This document shows positions 14,401 through 22,495 of a stretch of 23,882 nucleotides of DNA, one piece after another. This stretch comes from Desulfobacteraceae bacterium (GTDB lineage: Bacteria; Desulfobacterota; Desulfobacteria; Desulfobacterales; SURF-15): contig QZKK01000015.1 of assembly GCA_003599475.1 (NCBI GenBank), positions 1-23,882 on the forward strand, written 5' to 3'. Each line of letters opens with the position of its first letter. The first letter of the stretch is position 1. Under the pieces are notes generated by a model. That model made no database searches. It worked only from the letters and a program-made list of their open reading frames with translations, and had not been told where the DNA came from. The translations under genes and the position numbers were made by a program.

Positions 14401-16439
14401 AGATCCTCGTCGTCGATAACCATCGGATGACTTTGAATCTGATTTCCAGCCTGTTGAAGCATCAGGGCCATGAGGTATTGACGGCGGAAGACGGGCTCAC
14501 GGCATTGGATGTCTTGAGACGATGGATTCCGGGGGTGGTCTTCGTCGACCTGGTGATGCCGAATATCGGAGGTGAAAAACTCTGCCGGATCATACGGAAG
14601 ACCCCCCGCTTGAAAGATATCTTCATCGTCGTCGTATCCGCCGTGGCGGCCGAGGAGTACAAGGATGTAACCGAGTTCGGCGCCGACACCTGCATTGCAA
14701 AAGGCCCGTTCAGCATCATGGCCACGCACATCCTGGATGTACTCCAGACCGTAGCGAACAGGTCCACCGCAAATCTTTCCGGGAAGGTGTTCGGTCTCGG
14801 GGCGGTTCATGCTAGAGAAATCACCCGGGAACTCCTTTCCGTTAAAGATCATTTCGAAGTCGTGCTCGACAGGATGCAGGAAGGGCTGCTTGAAATCACC
14901 TCCGAGGCCCGGGTCGTCTACTCGAATCCGACGGCTCTCAAGATCGTCGGAAAACCTGAGGAAGAGGTGCTTGGCAGCGACTTCGTCGCCCTATTCGGGG
15001 AATCCGACGCTCCAAGGGTTCGCGAAATTCTGGGCTCGCGGCACTGGGAGGAGAATAAAATCAACGAGGAAGATCCTATAAATCTTTGCGGGAAGCAGAT
15101 CACGCTCGACTTTATTCCTTTGAGGGACCCACAAAACAAGATCATCGTCATGCTCATCGATGTCACCGAGCGAAAGCGGATGAAAGTGCAGATGATGCAG
15201 GCTATGGAAAAGGCCAGACAGATGGCGGTGGAAGCCGAATCGGCCAACATCGCCAAGAGCGCTTTTCTTGCGGTCGTCAGCCATGAGATTCGAACACCCA
15301 TGAATGCAGTGATCGGATTTACCGATATGCTGCTTTCGACCTCCCTTACAAAAGAGCAGATCGAATATGCCGATATCATCAAGCAGAGCGGAAAGCTTCT
15401 GCTTTCACTCATCAACGATATCCTGGATTTTTCTAGAATCGAAGCCGGACGCCTGGAGTTGGAAACGATCGATTTCGATCCGCAGTCGGCCGTTTATCAT
15501 GTCTGCGATCTGGTCAGGCCCCAAGCCGCCGGAAAATCGATTGCGATCATCTGCCGGGTCGGAGATGCGGTGCCGGTTTTTGTCAAAGGAGATCCGGGCA
15601 GGTTCCACCAGGTGCTGATCCATTTGCTGGAGAACGCCGTTAAATTTACCGATTCGGGTGAGGTCGAAATCGGTTTGCAGGTCGACAAAGAAGAGCCGGA
15701 ACGGATTCAATTGCACGCAAAGGTTCGGGATACCGGAGCTGCCATCCCGAAAGAGAACGTGGCGGCCATTTTCGAGGCATTCCAGCAGGGCGATACATCC
15801 ATGACCCGGCGCCACGGGGGAACCGGTCTGGGGCTTCCGATCTGTCGCAGGATCGCCCAGGCGATCGGTGGGAACGTATGGGCGGAGAGTGAACCCGGGA
15901 AGGGAAATCTGTTTCACTTTACCGGATGGTTCGAGAAATCTAGAATTCAATGCGACAAGAGTCCGGCTCCGGAATCTCCTGGAGATAAAAGAGCCCAATC
16001 CACTGGCGGGGAGACCCTGCCTTCCTTACGGATTCTGCTGGCGGAGGACAATCTCATGAGTCGAAAGCTTGCAGAGCTCATGCTCATCAAGGCGGGATTT
16101 GCAGTGGAGGTTGCCGACAACGGGCGGGAAGCGATTGAAATGTATACCTCTTCACCCGAAAGATACGGCATGATTTTAATGGATTTGCAGATGCCGGAAA
16201 TAGACGGGCTGGAAGCGACGAAAATCATCCGAAAGTGGGAGCTGGAACAAAACCCCCATCGACCGGGTCGAGCAGGGATCCCCATCGTGGCTTTAACCGC
16301 CAACGCCATGAGAGGGGATCGGGAGGCATGCCTTGCCGCCGGCATGGACGATTATATTGCCAAGCCGATCCAGCGGGAGGTGGTGCTCGAAGTGATCGAA
16401 AACCGGGCCTCGACGGGTCATCTTTTGCCGGTTGCCTGA
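14397..16439 (+). CDS. REC-PAS-HisKA-HATPase-REC hybrid histidine kinase
   Basis: The ATG at 14397 overlaps the previous stop (ATGA) and gives 680 residues. An upstream in-frame ATG at 14364 lies inside the previous gene. Domain order: a receiver at 1-120 (Asp7, phosphoacceptor Asp51, Lys102); a PAS-like region around 150-258 ending in DVTERKR; a coiled segment; HisKA with SHEIRTPMN (His296); an HATPase with Asn413 in the N-box and GGTGLGLP; and a C-terminal receiver (about 545-665; Glu550/Asp551, Asp596, Lys656). The G1 box reads DTGAAIP (445-451) rather than DxGxG, so the second glycine is lost and ATP binding may be altered. No membrane helix is seen. The N-terminal receiver suggests that the kinase is itself a relay target, perhaps of kinase 1. 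Confidence 0.92.
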   Translation: MKILVVDNHRMTLNLISSLLKHQGHEVLTAEDGLTALDVLRRWIPGVVFVDLVMPNIGGEKLCRIIRKTPRLKDIFIVVVSAVAAEEYKDVTEFGADTCIAKGPFSIMATHILDVLQTVANRSTANLSGKVFGLGAVHAREITRELLSVKDHFEVVLDRMQEGLLEITSEARVVYSNPTALKIVGKPEEEVLGSDFVALFGESDAPRVREILGSRHWEENKINEEDPINLCGKQITLDFIPLRDPQNKIIVMLIDVTERKRMKVQMMQAMEKARQMAVEAESANIAKSAFLAVVSHEIRTPMNAVIGFTDMLLSTSLTKEQIEYADIIKQSGKLLLSLINDILDFSRIEAGRLELETIDFDPQSAVYHVCDLVRPQAAGKSIAIICRVGDAVPVFVKGDPGRFHQVLIHLLENAVKFTDSGEVEIGLQVDKEEPERIQLHAKVRDTGAAIPKENVAAIFEAFQQGDTSMTRRHGGTGLGLPICRRIAQAIGGNVWAESEPGKGNLFHFTGWFEKSRIQCDKSPAPESPGDKRAQSTGGETLPSLRILLAEDNLMSRKLAELMLIKAGFAVEVADNGREAIEMYTSSPERYGMILMDLQMPEIDGLEATKIIRKWELEQNPHRPGRAGIPIVALTANAMRGDREACLAAGMDDYIAKPIQREVVLEVIENRASTGHLLPVA

Positions 16440-16594
16440 ATTGGGTTTTAACCACGAAATGCACGAAAATGCACGAAAAGTAGGAGAGGTTTCTTTCAGG
16501 AGTTCTTTTTTCAATTGTTTAGCGGTTGCTTGATTCGGGTTAGAAATTTCGATTTATTTGCTTGAATATGATGAAGATGAGGAGAAAAGAACCG
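16440..16594. repeat. CACGAAA word repeat in the kinase-Hpt spacer
   Basis: The word GCACGAAAAT/G occurs at 16461-16470 and 16471-16480, preceded by ACCACGAAAT at 16451-16460. This resembles the CCACGAAGGCACGAAG type of intergenic sequence. The rest of the spacer is A/T-rich and ends in the Hpt ribosome-binding site. No gene is seen. Confidence 0.7.
16581..16586 (+). promoter_or_regulatory. Ribosome-binding site that selects the Hpt start
   Basis: GGAGAA lies eight bases before the ATG at 16595. It is inside the longer open frame that begins at 16562 or 16568, which makes the downstream ATG the more likely start. Confidence 0.6.
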
Positions 16595-16912
16595 ATGGAC
16601 TGTAAAACAATAGCTGGAAAACTGGGGCTGGATGAGGCCGAATTCATGGAGGTGTTGACGCTTTTTGTCCAGGTGAGCGAGTCGGATCTCCAAAACATGG
16701 AATCCGGCCTCAGGAAGGGAAATGCCAGGCAGGTGGCCGAATCCGCTCACTCCATTAAGGGGGCGGCAATGAATCTGGGGATTGCCGAAATATCGGATGC
16801 CGCGTCCGCCATTGAAACAAAGGCGCGCCGAAATGAGGTTGAACAGGCCCCGGCGGCCGTTCGATTGATAAAAGAACAACTGGATTCATTAAACAGAGTC
16901 ATCAGAAAATAG
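16595..16912 (+). CDS. Stand-alone Hpt phosphotransfer protein
   Basis: The 105-residue protein is almost entirely one histidine-phosphotransfer domain, a helical bundle with the motif AHSIKGAAMNLG. His52 is the predicted phosphorylation site. Such proteins shuttle phosphate from the receiver of a hybrid kinase to the receiver of a response regulator. The two hybrid kinases directly upstream are the obvious donors; a response regulator with an output domain is not seen nearby, so the acceptor could be the CheA or CheB receiver or a distant protein. In-frame starts at 16562 and 16568 exist, but the sequence before 16595 contains a ribosome-binding site and encodes a basic run unlike an Hpt start. 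Confidence 0.9.
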   Translation: MDCKTIAGKLGLDEAEFMEVLTLFVQVSESDLQNMESGLRKGNARQVAESAHSIKGAAMNLGIAEISDAASAIETKARRNEVEQAPAAVRLIKEQLDSLNRVIRK

Positions 16913-17460
16913 CGGTTCTTGGGTATTGTCCGACCTGTCCAATTCAAGCCCGTCGGAGCCGTATCAAGCTGGAAGATCCTGAGGAATTCCCCTCCTTTCA
17001 CTTAATCCGGAATGCATCTCCATCCCGCTCGATTCCACTTACAGTCTATTTCCCTTGCACCGACACGGCAATCTCCCGGCACCGAAGAGATCCCGCTCAG
17101 TGTGCAGATGAAATGCCGAATCCTTGAAATAAATGTCTGCCTGCATGCCGAAATGAACCGGAATTCCGAGCTTGAAGCAAAGGAGCCGTCCAAACTGGCC
17201 CGGCAGCAGTGTCGCGGGCGGGCAGGTCCAGGTGGGAAAATGGTGAATTTTTCTAAAGGATTTGCCCCGGCTTCCGATGAGATTACAGCAGGGGTAATCG
17301 CCGAGAACTTTTTTGGGGCGGTGGGTCCTGGTTTTCAATTAACTGGCTTTGTTTTTGCAAGCTTTGCAGGCGATGGAAGCGGTTTGGTTGCTGATGGGGC
17401 TTTGCAGCCATTACCGTACACAAAGCAAAGATCTGCCGGGGAAAAATGTTTTCAGGACCG
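16913..17460. other. Stretch between Hpt and the MCP tip with no recognisable product
   Basis: The plus-strand frame through 17012-17460 is open but unlike any receptor sensor or HAMP sequence. It has scattered Gly/Phe/Ala runs such as NFFGAVGPGF and no hydrophobic segment long enough for a membrane helix. Minus-strand frames look random. I take this as remnant DNA of the former receptor 5' region or unrelated filler. No RNA gene or terminator is clear. Confidence 0.5.
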
Positions 17461-17884
17461 ATTCGGAGGAAATGACCGGGTTGGAAAAGCCTCTCAGGAG
17501 ATCAATAAAGTGACGGAAACAATGATAGAGATTTCGGAACAAACCTATCTGCTGGCTTTAAATGCCGCCATCGAAGCGGCCAAAACAGGAGAATACGGGA
17601 AGGGTTTTACCCTTCTAATCAATGAATTCAAACAACTGACACGGCAGGCCGGCGAAGCCGTAGGCAGGATGAAAGGGCGGGTCGAAGAGGCTCAAAGCGT
17701 AATCCGCCAGGTTTCGGATGCCGATCCCGCCGCAGGAACCATCACAAACAACCCAGCCCAAGGCGGCTTGAGCGCGCAGGAATTATACAATTTGGCCGAA
17801 GAGCTTAGGCAGAAGATCGGGCGCTTAAAGAAACAATCGAAAACTGAAGCCTTATCCATTGCTTCACCAGGAGGATCGATATGA
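17012..17884 (+). pseudogene. Chemoreceptor (MCP) signalling-domain fragment
   Basis: The frame is open for 290 codons, but only the second half resembles a known protein. From about residue 155 it carries a methyl-accepting chemotaxis protein tip: EQTYLLALNAAIEAAKTGEYGKGF, where the highly conserved part is LLALNAAIEAA. A shortened C-terminal helix and the typical MCP ending SAQELYNLAEELRQKIGRLKK follow. There is no signal peptide, transmembrane helix, sensor or HAMP domain. The helix before the tip has about 25 residues where normal receptors have over 100, and the returning helix is shorter than usual. I infer an eroded receptor whose 5' part was deleted or scrambled. A translated tip might still touch CheA/CheW. 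The next gene overlaps it by four bases, so translation coupling may be why the end is kept. Confidence 0.65.
17869..17874 (+). promoter_or_regulatory. Strong ribosome-binding site for the STAS gene
   Basis: AGGAGG lies six bases before the ATG at 17881, inside the 3' end of the receptor fragment. It shows that the STAS start is real and allows expression even if the upstream frame is not translated. Confidence 0.8.
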
Positions 17885-18234
17885 CCCTTGCGATAAAACG
17901 AACCCCAAAAGAGAACTCCGGAAAACAAAGCCGAAACCCCAGGCAGAAGTCGGACGTTACCGTTTTCAAACCGGATCGGGACATTGTGGCATCCGGGGCG
18001 GAAGAATTGAAAAAGAAGCTGTTGGTCCTTGTCAAAAGAGGAGTCAAGGAATTGACGATCGATTTGAGCGGTGTTCAGATGATGGATTCCATCGGGTTGG
18101 GAGTCGTCATCGCCGCCCATCATTCCATGAGCAGCACAGGGGGGAAGCTGAAAGTCAGCAATGCTTCCGAAGAGATTTTCCAGCTTTTTCGCACGATGCG
18201 ACTGGATCAGCACTTTGAAATCGACTGCGCTTAA
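17881..18234 (+). CDS. STAS-domain (anti-sigma-factor-antagonist type) protein
   Basis: This is a 117-residue protein with a basic 25-residue N-terminal extension before a STAS domain. The segment LTIDLSGVQMMDSIGLGVVI (58-77) contains the conserved DS pair, with Ser70 at the position phosphorylated in SpoIIAA-type antagonists. STAS proteins act as partner-switch components or scaffolds. Stand-alone STAS proteins are also found in chemosensory operons beside CheA. The partner kinase or phosphatase (an RsbW-like HATPase or PP2C) is not in the window. ATG at 17881 overlaps the preceding stop. An inverted-repeat spacer separates it from cheA. Confidence 0.9.
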   Translation: MTLAIKRTPKENSGKQSRNPRQKSDVTVFKPDRDIVASGAEELKKKLLVLVKRGVKELTIDLSGVQMMDSIGLGVVIAAHHSMSSTGGKLKVSNASEEIFQLFRTMRLDQHFEIDCA

Positions 18235-18235
18235 C

Positions 18236-18328
18236 CATGGTTAAGTGGTCAATCGGTTGAGTGGTTAAATGGTTGTATTCCTTGCAATAGACCTCTCAAC
18301 CGTTCGACTTTTTAACCACTTGACCATG
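18236..18328. repeat. Nested imperfect inverted repeat between STAS gene and cheA
   Basis: The outer arms CATGGTTAAGTGGTC (18236-18250) and 18314-18328 pair at 13 of 15 positions. The inner arms CGGTTGAG (18254-18261) and CTCAACCG (18295-18302) pair perfectly. The spacer is built from the words GGTTGAGTGGTT and TTAAATGGTT, which reappear after cheB at 23601-23670. In the mRNA this would form a hairpin ending about 16 bases before the cheA start, so it could modulate cheA translation. Confidence 0.8.
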
Positions 18329-18344
18329 ACCCAGGAGAGAAACG

Positions 18345-21300
18345 ATGACGATTCAAACCGATGAAAATTTGCGGCTGTATGTAGAGGAATCGCTGGAGCA
18401 TCTGGCAGATATCGAAAACGATCTGTTGTCGATCGAACGATCGGGAGCCGAAATCGATGAAGAACGGGTCAACAAGGTGTTTCGGGCTGCTCATTCCATC
18501 AAGGGGGGGGCCGGGTTCATGGGACTGACCCGCATCAAAGAGCTATCCCACAAGATGGAAAATGTCTTGGGAATGATCCGGAGCCGGGAACTGGTGCCGA
18601 ACCAGGAAATCATCAACGTGCTGCTTTCGGCCTCCGATACTCTGAGAAATCTGCTCGGAAGCGGAAGCGCAAGCAACGATGCGGATGTTTCCATACACAC
18701 CGAAGCACTGACGGCGATTGCTGCCGGAAACCTTTCCCCCCAGGAGCATAAACCGGGATCCGAATGGGTCGATATCTCCTTCCCGAACGGGAAAGCAGGG
18801 TTTCGCGTCTCCGAGCCGGACATCGCCAGAGTCCGGAAGGAGGGAAAGTTCATTTACCTGATCGAATTCGATTTGATCCATGACGTGCAAAGAAAGGGCA
18901 AAACCCCCCTGGGTCTCATCGAGGAGCTGATCAAAGGCGGTGTTCTCATGGACTGCAAGATCGATATCGAGTCCATCGGATCCCTCGAAGAAGCCGGGAT
19001 GCCGGATCGGCTGCCGTTTTGGATGCTTTTTGCATCCGTGCTGGAGCCCGATATGATCGGTGCGCTGGTCGAAGTCGCCGAAGAAAACATCCATCCGGTT
19101 GACGCCGGTTCGGCCGGGATGAAAGCCGATAAACCGGTCGAGGTTCCGGAAGCAGCCCCTGACGGGCTTTCATCCCGGGAAGATGCTTCCGGCAAGGCGC
19201 CGGAGCCGATCGATCGGGAGGAATCGGATGAGCACGTTCTGCCGGCCGCCTCCAAAGAGAATCCGAAAGAAAAAGATGTTCGTGCAAACGCAGGTTCCGA
19301 GACGAGTCTCAGGGTCAGTGTAAATCTGCTCGATTCCCTCATGAACCTTGCAGGGGAGCTGGTCTTGGGCAGGAATCAGCTTCTTCAAGCCATTGCCACC
19401 AAGGACACCAGATGCGTCGAGGTCGCCGGCCAGCGGCTCAACCTGATCACCACCGAACTCCAGGAAGCCATCATGCTGACACGGATGCAGCCCATCGGTA
19501 GCGTGTTCAATAAATTCCCGAGAGTCGTCCGGGACCTTGCCAGAGACCTCGATAAACAGGTGGAGCTCAATCTGGAAGGCAAAGACGTCGAGCTGGACAA
19601 AACCATTATCGAAGCGATCAACGATCCTTTGACGCACCTGGTTCGAAATTCCGTCGACCACGGGATCGAGACCCCTGAAGAAAGAAAGAGGCTGGGTAAA
19701 CCGGCGGTCGGGAAGGTCTCCTTGAGAGCATACCACGAGGCCGGACAGGTCAATATCGAAATTTCCGACGACGGGAAAGGAATCGACGGCGCCGTCATCA
19801 CCGGTGCCGCCGTGACCAAGGGCCTCCTTTCAGAGGAACGGGCTCAGCTCCTTTCAGAGAAAGAGAAGATCAACCTGATTTTCCTTCCGGGGTTTTCAAC
19901 GGCCAAGAAAGTGACCGATGTCTCCGGACGGGGAGTCGGGATGGATGTGGTAAAGACCAACCTGGATCGGCTGGGGGGAGTCGTGGATATCGATTCGGAT
20001 CCTGGCAGGGGGACCACCATACGGATCAAGCTGCCGCTGACCCTTGCCATCATTCCAAGCCAGATCGTGACGGTCGGCGGCGAGCGATTCGCCGTACCCC
20101 AAGTCAACATGGACGAGCTTCTTCGTATTCCGGCATCCCAGGTAAAGGAACGGGTCGAAAGGGTCGGGGATGCGGAAGTGGTCCGACTCAGGGGGCAGCT
20201 TCTTCCGCTGCTGAGCCTGGCCGAAGTCTTGGAAATCGAAAGGACCTATATCGATCCGAACGACGGCATCGAAAAACCGGATCGGAGAAAAGAGATCGCC
20301 GATCGCAGATCCCGAAAAAGCCCGATGTTCAAAACAGGAGACAGCGGAGACGAGCCGCAAAAAGACGACGAAAAGAGATCGGGTGCTGACCGGAGGTACC
20401 GGGCCCAAAGCGCAGTCAATATCGTGGTCGTCTCCACCGGAGCCCTCAAATACGGCCTGGTCGTCGATCAACTGCACGATTCCGAAGAGATCGTGGTGAA
20501 GCCTCTCGGGCGCCACCTGATGCAATGCAAAGGGTATGCAGGAGCCACGATCATGGGGGACGGGCGTGTCGCACTGATTCTGGATGTTGTGGGGCTTGCC
20601 CATATGGCGGATCTGATTTCCGTCGAAGCGAGCGACCGTGCGGCGGCGGTGGCGCAGGAGGCACACCGGGAAAAAGAGGACTCGCAGTCGCTGCTTATTT
20701 TCAGAAATTCGGAAGATGAGCAGTTTGCCGTTCCGCTGAGCCTGGTTCAAAGAATCGAGAAGATCAAACGCTGCAATCTGGAAGAGGTCGGCGGCAAGCG
20801 GGTGATTCAGTATCGAGGCGGGGCGTTGCCGCTTTCGGCAATCGAGCAGGTGGCAAATGTAAAGCCTCTTGCCGACAAGGAAGAACTCATCGTCATCGTG
20901 TTTCTGATCGCGGACCGGGAAGCGGGGCTCCTTGCCACCGGGCCGGTGGATGCCATCGACGTTCCGGCCGTTTTCGATGAAAGCACCCTGAAGCAGACGG
21001 GAATCCTGGGATCTTCGATCATCGGCGGCCAGACGACGCTCCTTGTGGATATCTACGGCATCATGAAGGAGTTATACCCGCACTGGTTCTCGGAAAGGGA
21101 AGCGGTTCGAAAAGTGGACGGCACTGCGGAGACCATCCTGTATGCGGAGGATTCAGGATTCTTCAGAGATCAGGTCAGAGGATTTATCGAAAATGAGGGA
21201 TATACCGTCATCGAGGCCACAAACGGGGCGGAGGCCTGGAATCTTCTCCAGGAGCACGCCGGGGCGGTCTCACTGGTGATCACCGACATCGAAATGCCCG

Positions 21301-21497
21301 AATTGGACGGTTACGGTCTTTCCAAAAAGATAAGAGGCGATGAACGCTTTTCCCATTTGCCTGTCATCGCTCTGACGACTCTTGCGGGCGAGGAAGATAT
21401 TGCAAAGGGGAAGGCTTCCGGCGTGAACGATTACCAGGTCAAGCTGGACAGGGAACGCCTCATGGAAAGCATCTGCAGGCATCTGAAAGCAGCCTAG
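18345..21497 (+). CDS. cheA: CheA histidine kinase with second CheW domain and receiver
   Basis: This is a 1050-residue chemotaxis kinase. Hpt/P1 has AHSIKGGAGFMG with His50. A ferredoxin-like P2-type domain lies around 140-250 and an acidic linker follows to about 320. The P3 dimerisation helices run 321-400. The P4 kinase has HLVRNSVDHG (431-440), DDGKGID (475-481) and GRGVGMDVV (528-536). The P5 CheW-like domain (about 568-755) carries a charged insertion at about 635-690 with two DRR motifs. A second CheW-like domain follows (about 780-915), then a receiver (about 928-1050) with Asp936, phosphoacceptor Asp981 and Lys1033. The receiver may be a phosphate sink or the output. The start follows a purine-rich CAGGAGAG site. 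It heads the core che genes and is followed by a small peptide gene, cheW and cheB. Confidence 0.96.
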   Translation: MTIQTDENLRLYVEESLEHLADIENDLLSIERSGAEIDEERVNKVFRAAHSIKGGAGFMGLTRIKELSHKMENVLGMIRSRELVPNQEIINVLLSASDTLRNLLGSGSASNDADVSIHTEALTAIAAGNLSPQEHKPGSEWVDISFPNGKAGFRVSEPDIARVRKEGKFIYLIEFDLIHDVQRKGKTPLGLIEELIKGGVLMDCKIDIESIGSLEEAGMPDRLPFWMLFASVLEPDMIGALVEVAEENIHPVDAGSAGMKADKPVEVPEAAPDGLSSREDASGKAPEPIDREESDEHVLPAASKENPKEKDVRANAGSETSLRVSVNLLDSLMNLAGELVLGRNQLLQAIATKDTRCVEVAGQRLNLITTELQEAIMLTRMQPIGSVFNKFPRVVRDLARDLDKQVELNLEGKDVELDKTIIEAINDPLTHLVRNSVDHGIETPEERKRLGKPAVGKVSLRAYHEAGQVNIEISDDGKGIDGAVITGAAVTKGLLSEERAQLLSEKEKINLIFLPGFSTAKKVTDVSGRGVGMDVVKTNLDRLGGVVDIDSDPGRGTTIRIKLPLTLAIIPSQIVTVGGERFAVPQVNMDELLRIPASQVKERVERVGDAEVVRLRGQLLPLLSLAEVLEIERTYIDPNDGIEKPDRRKEIADRRSRKSPMFKTGDSGDEPQKDDEKRSGADRRYRAQSAVNIVVVSTGALKYGLVVDQLHDSEEIVVKPLGRHLMQCKGYAGATIMGDGRVALILDVVGLAHMADLISVEASDRAAAVAQEAHREKEDSQSLLIFRNSEDEQFAVPLSLVQRIEKIKRCNLEEVGGKRVIQYRGGALPLSAIEQVANVKPLADKEELIVIVFLIADREAGLLATGPVDAIDVPAVFDESTLKQTGILGSSIIGGQTTLLVDIYGIMKELYPHWFSEREAVRKVDGTAETILYAEDSGFFRDQVRGFIENEGYTVIEATNGAEAWNLLQEHAGAVSLVITDIEMPELDGYGLSKKIRGDERFSHLPVIALTTLAGEEDIAKGKASGVNDYQVKLDRERLMESICRHLKAA

Positions 21498-21508
21498 AGC
21501 ATCGTAAA

Positions 21509-21547
21509 GCAGGTTCAAGACGGTTGAACCTGCCGATACACGGCAGG
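21509..21547 (+). promoter_or_regulatory. Two mutually exclusive hairpins after cheA
   Basis: GCAGGTTCAA (21509-21518) pairs perfectly with TTGAACCTGC (21524-21533) across a 5-base loop. CCTGCCG (21529-21535) pairs perfectly with CGGCAGG (21541-21547), also across 5 bases. The two structures share 21529-21533 and cannot coexist. The second ends about 14 bases before the start of the small exported peptide and just before its ribosome-binding site. There is no T-tract, so a simple intrinsic terminator is unlikely. An attenuator, processing site or translational switch is possible. Confidence 0.65.
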
Positions 21548-21561
21548 AACAGGGGAAGAAA

Positions 21562-21714
21562 ATGAAGAAAATACTCGTCGTCGTCCTTTTCGGTTTGTTC
21601 ATTCTTGTCCATGCATGGATGGTATCTGCCGGGGAGAAGTCTTCCCGGGAGATGTCGATCCCGCAGGCTCCGGAATGGACGGATTCGGTTCTGACGCGAT
21701 CGTCCCTTCGGTAA
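21562..21714 (+). CDS. Small exported peptide, unknown function
   Basis: This 50-codon frame has a good AGGGGAAGAA ribosome-binding site immediately upstream. The product starts MKKILVVVLFGLFILVHAWM and continues VSAGEKSSREMS, a standard Sec signal peptide with cleavage likely after VSA (residue 23). That leaves about 27 hydrophilic residues (EKSSREMSIPQAPEWTDS...). It could be a real small periplasmic protein, or the start of a longer gene broken by a frameshift, because other frames stay open to about 21812. The family is unknown. It lies between cheA and cheW on the same strand. Confidence 0.5.
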   Translation: MKKILVVVLFGLFILVHAWMVSAGEKSSREMSIPQAPEWTDSVLTRSSLR

Positions 21715-21908
21715 AGCAGGAAAACTCGAAGGGAAGGAGGCCAATACCGATAAGGCCTCCGACGATCGGCCGGGCAGCCCGTGTCATCGGCGCCGCCACC
21801 TCCTTCGAGTGATGGGGGTAAGTTCAATGGAAGGTCCGGCCGGAATGGACGCCTTCCGGAAGACTTCCATGTCTTTTCGATAATCGTACGGAAACGGAGA
21901 AACGGACA
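21715..21908. other. Spacer between the small exported peptide and cheW
   Basis: No supported gene lies here. The plus frame ending at 21812 encodes a basic Pro/Arg-rich stretch that may be the out-of-frame remainder of the exported peptide. The cheW ribosome-binding site (purine-rich ACGGAG) lies near the end. Confidence 0.45.
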
Positions 21909-22370
21909 ATGAAATATACGGCGGAAAAAAAGGAGGCAAAAAAGAGCATCGAACTTGCGACTTTTTATGCCGGAGAAGCGCTTTACGGGATGGATATTCT
22001 GAAAATCCAGGAAATCAACAAGCTCCTGGATATGACTCCGGTTCCCCAGGCGCCGGAATACGTCAAAGGAATACTGAATCTGCGCGGACAGATCGTCACG
22101 GTGATCGATCTCTGTAAAAAGCTGGGACTGCCACAAATCGAAGCGAACAGGGAAGAAAACCGCAATATCATTGTAAACTCGGGAAACGAATATATCGGCC
22201 TGCTGGTCGAGCGCATCGGCGACGTGGTCCGAGCGGCCCGGGATGAAGTGCAGCCGCCTCCAGCAAATATCGGAGGGATTCAGGGAAAATATTTCGAGGG
22301 TGTCTACAAGACGGAAACCAGCCTGATCGGAGTCCTGAATGCGGAAGAAGTGCTGAAGCTGCATGAATAG
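21909..22370 (+). CDS. cheW: Chemotaxis coupling protein CheW
   Basis: The 153-residue protein is a single CheW domain. It has a lysine-rich start (MKYTAEKKEAKKS), ELATFYAGEALYGMDI, the coupling motif around VPQAPEYVKGILNLRGQIVTVID written here in two parts (VPQAPEYVKGILNLRG, QIVTVID), and a C-terminal GVLNAEEVLK segment. CheW bridges receptors and CheA. CheA in this cluster already contains a second CheW-like domain, so coupling functions may be duplicated. Length and motifs are normal and the protein appears intact, unlike the nearby receptor fragment. Confidence 0.95.
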   Translation: MKYTAEKKEAKKSIELATFYAGEALYGMDILKIQEINKLLDMTPVPQAPEYVKGILNLRGQIVTVIDLCKKLGLPQIEANREENRNIIVNSGNEYIGLLVERIGDVVRAARDEVQPPPANIGGIQGKYFEGVYKTETSLIGVLNAEEVLKLHE

Positions 22371-22495
22371 CAATCGGATGAATTTCCAATTTCCAATGTA
22401 CGATGTCCAGTCTCCAAGTGGAGCGGATTTACTTCATCATTAGAAATTCACCATTGGGCATTTTCCATGTTCAAAACCCGGGGAGATAGAGACTT
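22371..22495. repeat. TTTCCAA word repeat in the cheW-cheB spacer
   Basis: AATTTCCAATTTCCAATG occurs at about 22380-22398, and CACCATTGGGCATTTTCCATG at about 22449-22469 (written here as CACCATTGGG and CATTTTCCATG). The words resemble those of the 3201-3500 spacer. A GGGGAG ribosome-binding site precedes cheB. No gene is seen. Confidence 0.6.

Noticed and set aside
21509..21533. Intrinsic terminator after cheA
   Set aside because: The stem is good but no T-tract follows, and cheW and cheB continue on the same strand; listed instead as a regulatory hairpin.
21270..22373. A 367-codon minus-strand frame across the cheA end, spacer and cheW
   Set aside because: It runs opposite three plus-strand features with clear motifs and looks like antisense translation.
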